Origin: JAJKIP01 sp040509055 | GTDB lineage: Bacteria > Bacteroidota > Bacteroidia > Chitinophagales > Chitinophagaceae | Assembly: GCA_040509055.1 (NCBI GenBank) | Contig: JBEVLT010000140.1 | Span: 1 to 5,448 of the forward strand | Length of the DNA stretch: 5,448 nucleotides | Reading direction: 5' to 3' | Part shown: positions 1 through 5,448 of the stretch, one piece after another | How positions within the stretch are numbered: the first letter of the stretch is position 1 | Layout of the letters: every line of letters starts with the position of its first letter | The notes under the pieces: model-generated | Seen by the model: the letters and a program-made list of their open reading frames with translations, nothing else | Database searches by the model: none | What the model was told of the DNA's origin: nothing | Made by a program: the position numbers and the translations under genes

Positions 1-17
1 ATTGCCTTTCGCATGAT

Positions 18-3000
18 CTAAGGTTGGGGTGGAGGTTGTAGTTGGGTGTCAGCATTGACGTCTTCTTTCCGCTGCTCGCGGTTGCCCCTGCGTACTTCCC
101 TGCGTTTTTGCCGTTCTTCCCGGCTCAGGAAGATGTCCCGGAAGCGGTTGTAGTCTACAGAGATGATAAAGCTGACGCCGGTTTCGATAATGTATCCGTC
201 TATGATGCCTTCATACTCGTTTTTGCGGTAAGCCCGCAGCAGGTAGCGGCCGTCCTTGCTGAGGCGGTAGTTCAGCGCCACGTTGCCGGCAATGTTGTTG
301 GCGTTCTGGCTGGTTTGCGGCCCCTCCAGTTCAAAATTACTGCCCACGCTTACGGTCAGCCGGTCGTTGAGCAGCTGCTTGGAAAGTCCCACGTTCAGGT
401 CTGTCCGGTCGCGGCGCTCGCCGGTGGTATAATCTTCCGAGGAAGCAATGTCGAAGTTCAGGTCCACCCCCTCGATCAGGTCGTCGGCCAGGCGGTTCAG
501 CTGTTCGGTCAGCAGCTTGCTCACGCTCTGGCGCACCATGGTGCCGGCTGTAGTGCCTTCCGAACTGGAGTTGAAAGGATTGTCGCCGATAAAGCGGTTG
601 AGCAGCAGCAGGGCGAATACCTGTTTGTTCATTTCTCCTGTTTCCTGCCGCATCAGTTCCAGTTTATTCCGCACATTGGTCAGGATGTCGTTGGATACAC
701 GGTAGCTTTTATCCTCCGGCAGCCGGATGTCGAAGCTGATCTGCGGCTGCAGCAGTTTGCCCTGCATCTGCAGCAGCACTTCAAACGGTATTTTCTGCAG
801 GTAGGTATTGCGCTGTGCGGCCGAAATGTCGTTGCCCAGCTCATTCTTCACCAGGTCCAATGGGGCTGTATTGGCCACATAGATGGCCCGTACGTCCACT
901 TCGGCGTCGGTAGGCTCGCCCAGCCATACGATGCGGCTGCCTTTGTCGATCGAAAACTTTCTCCGGATGGTATTAAAGCTGAGCTCGTACGATCCTTCGT
1001 CGATCTCGTACGATCCCGAGAGGGTCATCTTGCCGCTGGGGTCGATGCCGGCTACCAGCGCCGCTTCGCCTTTTACATTCAGAAAATCGCCGTTGCCTTC
1101 ATCGATCACCAGGCTGAACTCGGCCTCCTTGCTTACCTGGATGGTGGCAGAAACGTCCATACCGGTAAAGGGAGTGGTATTGAGCGAGTCGTAGGCGGCC
1201 AGGAACAGCGAATCGTTCAGCGGGGCATCCATGTCTACAAATTCGATCACGCCTTCGCGCTGTACGATGCCGGGTTCGCGCTGCGGCAGTACTACCGCCA
1301 TTTTAGTGCCTTCGTTCACTACCAGGCTGCCCTGCACCACCGGTTGCTGTTCGGTACCGCGTACGGTCAGGTTGGTATTGAAGAACAGCTTGCCGTAAAA
1401 CAGGTTGTTGTCCTGCTTGGTGCTGTTCAATGCCTGGAAATTGTTGGCTCTTACGGTGAAATCAAAATTATAGTTGCGGAAATTGCGCGTAGCCGCCGTG
1501 CCGTTCAGGACCAGGGCATTGTTGGCCGAGTCGCGTATCTCGAAGCGGTTGAAGCGGATACCCTGCTCGTTCACTTCGATCTTTTCGTTGTCGATCCGGA
1601 AATAGCTGTTCAGCATGGCGAGGTTGAAGCCGGCCTGTGCGAAATTGAGGCTGCCCTTCACCACCGGCGCATTGAGCGTACCGGTAATGGCAAAGCGGCC
1701 ATTGACGTTGCCGGTGGCGGAGCGGATGGCGCCGCCTGAAAAAGCCTGTGCCGTAGTAAGCGGCAGCTGCACGATGTTCAGGTCCATGTCGAAGCTGCTG
1801 TTGCCGCCGGGGCGCATAAAATATTTTCCGTTCAGCCGCAGGTCGTTGCCACGGCCGGCAAGCACCACATCGGCTTCGTAGGTATCCGGCGTGGTATTGT
1901 TCACGCGGATCACGGCATTGCCCACCGTATCGTTTTTCACCCGCAGGTCGGTCACGTTCAGGTCGCCCTTGAAGATGGGGTCTTTCAAAATGTCGGTAAA
2001 CGTAACGGAGCCGTTTACCACCCCGTCTACCAGGGTAGAATCGTTTTGTACAAAGGCGGTGATGGTAGCGATGCGGAAATTGCTGAACTGTACCTGCAGC
2101 GGAGCGCCGGCGCTTTGGGTCAGGCTGTTGATCCGCAGTTGCTGCCCGCTTTTGCTCAGTACAAAGTTGGAGGCGATCACATCGTTCGGAGTGATCAGGA
2201 TCTGGTTATCGTTTGGCACGGTCCACTGCTCGTAGTTCAGCAGCAGGCCGCCGGGTTTGAAGGAAAAGCTGTACTGGCCGGGTTGCGGCTGGCGGAACAG
2301 GGCTGCCAGGTTGTACCGGCTTTTTCCTGCCCTGTCCTTCACGTCAGCGGTAAAGTCGATGGTATTATTGGCCAGGGTCGCTTTTACGGTCGTATTATAC
2401 AGCATCATGGAGCCGCTGGTGATCTGCCTCACCAGCACATCGGCCTGTATGGCATTCTGCCCGGTACCCGCATTGACCGAAACCCCGCGGATCAGGTTGG
2501 TACCGTAGTCGATAGCTGCAGCGTTGAGTTTTGCGTTCCAGCCGGCATTGGCAAAATGACTTTGCAGGTAAAGCGAGTCCATTCTCTTCAGGTCCGGCAC
2601 AAAAGCCTGCAGGGGTTTGCTGTTCACCACCCAGGCGTTGAATGTAAAATCGTAAGGGTCGGCTGCAGGCGCCTGGCCCGCCGGCGTTACGGAAAAATAA
2701 GGTTGAATAGCCTGCTGGAAAATGCCGCCCAGTTGTGTCAGCTTGTATTGTCCCGCCAGGTCGGCATGTACCACATCGCTGGTGAGCCGGATGGAATGTC
2801 CGCTGTCGGTACGGGCCGCCACGATGTTTACCGTGTCCAGCTGCAGGCGCTGCACATTTTGTACCATCAGCACCTGTGTCAGCCTGATGGTGCCCACCAG
2901 GTCGTCGGGGTTGGTAGAAGCGAGGTCGGCTTCTATTTTACCGCGGTAAATGCCGGCAGCGCCGAGATTCAGGGGCCCGGTCTTCAGGCTGTCGATCATG

Positions 3001-5120
3001 GCATCCAGCCGCACGGCAGGATATTGTTGCGACAGGTCGGCTGTAGCATTGAGCGCGACATGAATATTCGGGTCGCGGATAAAAGCATTAGCGGTAGCCT
3101 GGCCGTTGGCCAGCGTGGCCGCCAGGTCCAGGTTGCGATACGTATATTGTTTGAACACCGCTGACTGCACGGTACCTTTTATCGTGGCGTTAGCCGTTTT
3201 TATATCCAGGCCCGACCCCTGTACGTTGAAGGTGGCGGTCACAGGTCCCAGGTTTTGCGGGTCCTGAAGGATGGTGCCGAAGTCGATGCCCTGGGCCTGT
3301 ACATCGGCCTTGTATTGTGCCAGCCTGGGGTTGTTCAGCTGCCGGATATTGCCTTTGATGATGGCATTGCCCAGGTCGGTACGGGCATTCAGCTGCGCGG
3401 CCATGTCGCGGGTATTGCCTTTGAGCGAGCCCGACACGGCCAGCCTGGATGGCAGCGTTACCTGCTGCGGCAGCGTGCCCGGTGGCAGGAATAGATTGAT
3501 ATCCCTGCGGGAGCTGGTAATGTTGCGGATGGCCAGGTCGGCGCTGAAGCGGTTGATGTCGGGCAATCCGGTCAGCCGCCCGCTGATGTCGATCCGCGTA
3601 TCCTGCAGGCCACGCACCTGCAGCACACCGATGTTGAGATCGGATACCCGACCGGTCACCCGGCTGTTGATATACCAGGTCGTGTTCGGATTGGCAAAGG
3701 CAGGCTGGTTGCGCAGCGAGGGTACAAAGGTCAGTACATCTTTTACCAGTAGTTTGCTGTTGTCGATGTCCAGGTCGATCTGCAGGTTGCCGATATCGCT
3801 GGCCAGTGCTTCCGGCGAGGCATAACGGATCTCCACGCTGCGCTTCAGTTCGGTGCCGGGTGTTTTCAGGTACAGGTTGTGCAGGTAAGCCCGGTTGCCG
3901 CTATACAGGAAATCCGTGGTCAGCTCCTGCAGCTCAAACCCGCTTTGCTCCCTGAAATTTGCTTTATTGATCCGGGCTGTGACGGAATCGTCGCTGAACA
4001 GGAAGTCAGATGCTTCGAGGTTCAGTGGGGTCACTTTCATATGGGCATAGTCCATGCCGCTGCGCTGGCGCGGCAGGTTGTCATTATCAAACTGCAGGTT
4101 GTTGTTGTCCGATACGAATGAACCGATCAGCAACCGCCATCCTTTTTCGATGGCGCTGTCTGCCGTTTGCTTAATGTCTTCCACCATTTCCCGGGCAGCT
4201 TCTTTGCGCCCGATACGAACGGTAGCCGTGGTATTTTGCAGCGCTATTTTTTCAAATTGCATCACCTGTTCGGACAGGTCGATCTTTTCGGGATCGGCCA
4301 GCAGCGAACCAATGTCGGCCGTCGTATACAGGGCCGATACGTCGTTGCGGTAGTCGAGATTGATCTTTTTCAGGTCCAGTTCACCGATGGTCAGTTGCGG
4401 GGTAACGGCCTTGCCGGTCTGCGGCGTTTTCACCGCGGTTTGCCCGGGGCTGAGCAGCGGTTTAGCCTGGTATACGCGGGCCACCATCCCGTTCACATGA
4501 ATGCGGGCAATGTCATAGCTCATGGCAGCCAGGTCCATCCGGTCCACCTTTGTGTCAAAATGGTTGATCCAGGCTTCGATGTCATTGCCGGTGACCACGT
4601 CCTTGTACACCAGCCTTGATTGATCCATCACGATGGAGCCGATGGAGAAAGTGCCCGAAGAAGCGGTAGTATCTTTTGGTGTGGTGGAAGGCGTGGCGAA
4701 CGCGTCGATGATGAACTGGAAATTGAAAGTGGTATCGGGCAGCTGGCGTTTTATTTTAGCCGTGATATGTTCCAGGGTCACCGACCGGATATCCACATCG
4801 CCGCTGATCAGTTTGAAAAGCGCAATGTCGACCTTCACCAGGCCGCCCGCCAGCAGGGTATCTTTTTGACGGTCTTCAATATAAATGTCTTCGAGAACGA
4901 CCTTTTTGGGCAGGCCGATGTAGATGCGTCCTACCTCTACACGGGTATGGAGTTTATTTTCAAGATAAGTAACGGCTTTTTTGCGGAGAAAATTCTGAAC
5001 AGGCGGAGTGAGGACTAACACGACGATCAGCAGAAAGAACAGGATCAGGAACAGGACGGTTTTAACGACAATCCTTATCAGTCTTAGCCAGACTGGTCTT
5101 TTCTTTTTTGGTTGCTTCAT
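18..5120 (-). CDS. tamB: TamB-family (DUF490) translocation/assembly module protein, inner-membrane anchored, periplasm-spanning
   Basis: AsmA-superfamily protein of about 1700 residues. TamB proteins are anchored in the inner membrane and span the periplasm as a beta structure, helping outer-membrane protein assembly and/or lipid transport; in Bacteroidota the expected partner is the outer-membrane lipoprotein TamL. Visible order: basic N-terminus (KKKR at 5-8); one hydrophobic helix at about 17-37; an AsmA-like start (PPVQNFL at 39-45); a long beta-repeat body with low-complexity linkers at about 141-157, 219-243 and 809-822; repeated G-T-x4-PVV-x-GSL units at 1147 and 1255; then the C-terminal TamB domain. 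That domain has GSYEIDEGSYEL (1369-1380), the F-x4-GSRIVWLGEP pattern (1389-1403) and NKQVFALLLLNRF (1498-1510). A charged, Pro/Gln-ending tail follows from about 1666. No cysteine occurs. Start: the frame is open to an ATG at 5204, but the ATG at 5120 gives the usual short basic segment before the helix and is preferred. The stop is TAG at 20-18. It is longer than E. coli TamB (1259 residues), as is common in Bacteroidota. The family call is firm; the exact cargo is unknown. Confidence 0.95.
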   Translation of the reverse strand: MKQPKKKRPVWLRLIRIVVKTVLFLILFFLLIVVLVLTPPVQNFLRKKAVTYLENKLHTRVEVGRIYIGLPKKVVLEDIYIEDRQKDTLLAGGLVKVDIALFKLISGDVDIRSVTLEHITAKIKRQLPDTTFNFQFIIDAFATPSTTPKDTTASSGTFSIGSIVMDQSRLVYKDVVTGNDIEAWINHFDTKVDRMDLAAMSYDIARIHVNGMVARVYQAKPLLSPGQTAVKTPQTGKAVTPQLTIGELDLKKINLDYRNDVSALYTTADIGSLLADPEKIDLSEQVMQFEKIALQNTTATVRIGRKEAAREMVEDIKQTADSAIEKGWRLLIGSFVSDNNNLQFDNDNLPRQRSGMDYAHMKVTPLNLEASDFLFSDDSVTARINKANFREQSGFELQELTTDFLYSGNRAYLHNLYLKTPGTELKRSVEIRYASPEALASDIGNLQIDLDIDNSKLLVKDVLTFVPSLRNQPAFANPNTTWYINSRVTGRVSDLNIGVLQVRGLQDTRIDISGRLTGLPDINRFSADLAIRNITSSRRDINLFLPPGTLPQQVTLPSRLAVSGSLKGNTRDMAAQLNARTDLGNAIIKGNIRQLNNPRLAQYKADVQAQGIDFGTILQDPQNLGPVTATFNVQGSGLDIKTANATIKGTVQSAVFKQYTYRNLDLAATLANGQATANAFIRDPNIHVALNATADLSQQYPAVRLDAMIDSLKTGPLNLGAAGIYRGKIEADLASTNPDDLVGTIRLTQVLMVQNVQRLQLDTVNIVAARTDSGHSIRLTSDVVHADLAGQYKLTQLGGIFQQAIQPYFSVTPAGQAPAADPYDFTFNAWVVNSKPLQAFVPDLKRMDSLYLQSHFANAGWNAKLNAAAIDYGTNLIRGVSVNAGTGQNAIQADVLVRQITSGSMMLYNTTVKATLANNTIDFTADVKDRAGKSRYNLAALFRQPQPGQYSFSFKPGGLLLNYEQWTVPNDNQILITPNDVIASNFVLSKSGQQLRINSLTQSAGAPLQVQFSNFRIATITAFVQNDSTLVDGVVNGSVTFTDILKDPIFKGDLNVTDLRVKNDTVGNAVIRVNNTTPDTYEADVVLAGRGNDLRLNGKYFMRPGGNSSFDMDLNIVQLPLTTAQAFSGGAIRSATGNVNGRFAITGTLNAPVVKGSLNFAQAGFNLAMLNSYFRIDNEKIEVNEQGIRFNRFEIRDSANNALVLNGTAATRNFRNYNFDFTVRANNFQALNSTKQDNNLFYGKLFFNTNLTVRGTEQQPVVQGSLVVNEGTKMAVVLPQREPGIVQREGVIEFVDMDAPLNDSLFLAAYDSLNTTPFTGMDVSATIQVSKEAEFSLVIDEGNGDFLNVKGEAALVAGIDPSGKMTLSGSYEIDEGSYELSFNTIRRKFSIDKGSRIVWLGEPTDAEVDVRAIYVANTAPLDLVKNELGNDISAAQRNTYLQKIPFEVLLQMQGKLLQPQISFDIRLPEDKSYRVSNDILTNVRNKLELMRQETGEMNKQVFALLLLNRFIGDNPFNSSSEGTTAGTMVRQSVSKLLTEQLNRLADDLIEGVDLNFDIASSEDYTTGERRDRTDLNVGLSKQLLNDRLTVSVGSNFELEGPQTSQNANNIAGNVALNYRLSKDGRYLLRAYRKNEYEGIIDGYIIETGVSFIISVDYNRFRDIFLSREERQKRREVRRGNREQRKEDVNADTQLQPPPQP
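984..1016. repeat. 12-base direct repeat inside tamB (CTCGTACGATCC, two copies)
   Basis: Identical 12-mers at 984-995 and 1005-1016 are offset by 21 bases, exactly seven codons. They encode the two GSYE units of GSYEIDEGSYEL (tamB residues 1369-1380). The repeat lies in the conserved Gly/Tyr motif of the TamB domain, so it most likely reflects a repeated beta-strand unit with matching codons and not a mobile or regulatory element. Confidence 0.6.
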
Positions 5121-5240
5121 TCCGGAAGGGTGCTTACAGATGTTTGGGGTTACAGGGCTGGGATAACGATATATTCTATGCCTGGCGATTTTCTCCAGTG
5201 GCATTTGTCACCGGAAACCGTCAGGCCGGATTGGTTTCTC
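5121..5240 (-). other. Spacer between the small membrane protein gene and tamB
   Basis: This 120-base stretch separates the small gene's stop from the preferred tamB start. On the minus strand I see no convincing Bacteroidota promoter (TTTG at about -33 with TAnnTTTG at about -7). The nearest A/T-rich piece, TAGAATATATCG (5178-5167), has no matching upstream box at the right distance. The bases just before the tamB ATG (CCCTTCCGGA) hold no Shine-Dalgarno motif. The tamB frame stays open through 5121-5204 with an in-frame ATG at 5204-5202, so part of the spacer would be coding if that start were used. No tRNA or small protein gene is evident here. Confidence 0.6.
5192..5238 (-). other. Two overlapping, mutually exclusive inverted repeats after the small gene's stop
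   Basis: In the minus-strand transcript, hairpin A pairs GAAACC (5238-5233) with GGTTTC (5219-5214), a 6-base stem with a 13-base loop that starts three bases after the small gene's stop codon. Hairpin B pairs TTTCCGGTG (5217-5209) with CACTGGAGA (5200-5192), a 9-base stem with two G-U pairs and an 8-base loop. They share 5214-5217, so only one can form fully. Neither is followed by a U-run, so this is not a standard intrinsic terminator. The loop of B contains the upstream in-frame ATG of the tamB frame. The pairing is seen in the sequence; any function is speculative and it may be chance. Confidence 0.3.
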
Positions 5241-5429
5241 CTACGCTATCTTTCTTCTTTCACTCCTGGCAGAATACACTTTGTGACTGCAGGCCAGTAT
5301 AGCATGAAGGTAGCTCACGATCGCCAGCAAAATCAACACATGTATCTGCGCGCCTGTACGGAAGAAGAAAAAGACTGATGCCCAGGTCAGGGTCAGCAAC
5401 ACCGCAATAATGTAACAAATTCTTTTCAT
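5241..5429 (-). CDS. Small two-helix membrane protein, DUF5670 / lmo0937-like
   Basis: A 62-residue protein with two predicted membrane helices, at about residues 4-23 (ending in a run of four Phe) and 29-46, joined by a tight RTGAQ turn. The layout resembles the DUF5670 / lmo0937 family of small membrane proteins: a start like MKRICYIIAVLL, an aromatic end to helix 1, a short Gly-containing turn, then IHVLILLAI. This match is from remembered family pattern, not a search. Family members are usually about 45-50 residues. This one adds a basic soluble tail of about 15 residues (SHKVYSARSERRKIA) and has Cys at 5 and 47. No function is established for the family. The start ATG at 5429-5427 is preceded by an A/T-rich stretch without a Shine-Dalgarno motif, as is usual in Bacteroidota; the stop is TAG at 5243-5241. 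It lies 120 bases upstream of tamB on the same strand, so co-transcription is possible but unproven. Confidence 0.7.
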   Translation of the reverse strand: MKRICYIIAVLLTLTWASVFFFFRTGAQIHVLILLAIVSYLHAILACSHKVYSARSERRKIA

Positions 5430-5448
5430 AAACTGTATAGAGAAAAAA

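Noticed and set aside
42..1739. Long plus-strand open frame of 565 residues opposite the 3' part of tamB
   Set aside because: It is fully antisense to a well-supported TamB frame with conserved family motifs. Its translation is rich in His, Gln, Val and Ala with no recognisable domain, as expected from the reverse complement of a long coding sequence.
2046..3164. Plus-strand open frame of 372 residues opposite the middle of tamB
   Set aside because: Antisense shadow in the same relative frame as the one above, with no recognisable domain, no plausible upstream signal and atypical composition.
3255..5018. Series of shorter plus-strand open frames (79-184 residues) opposite the 5' part of tamB
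   Set aside because: They overlap one another and tamB, show no family resemblance, and look like by-products of tamB codon usage.
5167..5178. Possible -7 promoter element for tamB (TAGAATATATCG on the minus strand)
   Set aside because: It does not fit TAnnTTTG, and there is no TTTG-like box about 19-21 bases further upstream.
5192..5238. Intrinsic terminator between the small gene and tamB
   Set aside because: The hairpins are weak to moderate and neither is followed by a U-run in the minus-strand transcript. They are reported only as inverted repeats.
5108..5378. Two overlapping plus-strand frames of 64 and 88 residues across the spacer and the small gene
   Set aside because: They overlap each other and run antisense to the small membrane protein, whose two clean hydrophobic helices are better evidence of coding. 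Neither plus-strand frame shows a domain or signal.
1..5448. A previously undescribed defence, mobile or other novel system
   Set aside because: The window is almost wholly one conserved envelope gene plus a small membrane protein. I see no transposase, integrase, nuclease, reverse transcriptase, toxin, CRISPR repeats or structured RNA.

Overview
The window looks like an ordinary chromosomal piece from a Bacteroidota bacterium. A Chitinophagaceae or Chitinophaga-like host is plausible. This is inferred from the very long Bacteroidota-type TamB protein, the absence of a Shine-Dalgarno-like sequence before either start codon, and a moderate base composition of about half G+C by eye. No rRNA or other taxonomic marker is present, so the placement is tentative.

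Both genes lie on the minus strand. Reading in the direction of transcription (from high to low coordinates), a 62-residue two-helix membrane protein comes first (5429 to 5241). It resembles the DUF5670 / lmo0937-type small membrane proteins. A spacer of about 120 bases follows (5240 to 5121), with two mutually exclusive weak hairpins and no clear promoter. One giant gene then fills almost all of the window (5120 to 18). It encodes a TamB/DUF490 (AsmA-superfamily) protein of about 1700 residues with an N-terminal inner-membrane anchor. Its long body is rich in beta-strand repeats, and its C-terminal TamB domain carries the family's typical motifs.

Functionally, TamB-type proteins are thought to span the periplasm as a hydrophobic-grooved beta structure. 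They support outer-membrane protein assembly and/or phospholipid transport to the outer membrane. In Bacteroidota the expected outer-membrane partner is the lipoprotein TamL, a TamA relative, which is not in this window. The small membrane protein has no known role, and its adjacency could be incidental.

The 17 bases after the tamB stop (1-17) and the 19 bases before the small gene (5430-5448) are too short to interpret. Several long plus-strand open frames opposite tamB, the largest at 42-1739, are judged to be antisense shadows. I found no mobile element, CRISPR array, tRNA, rRNA or evident novel system.
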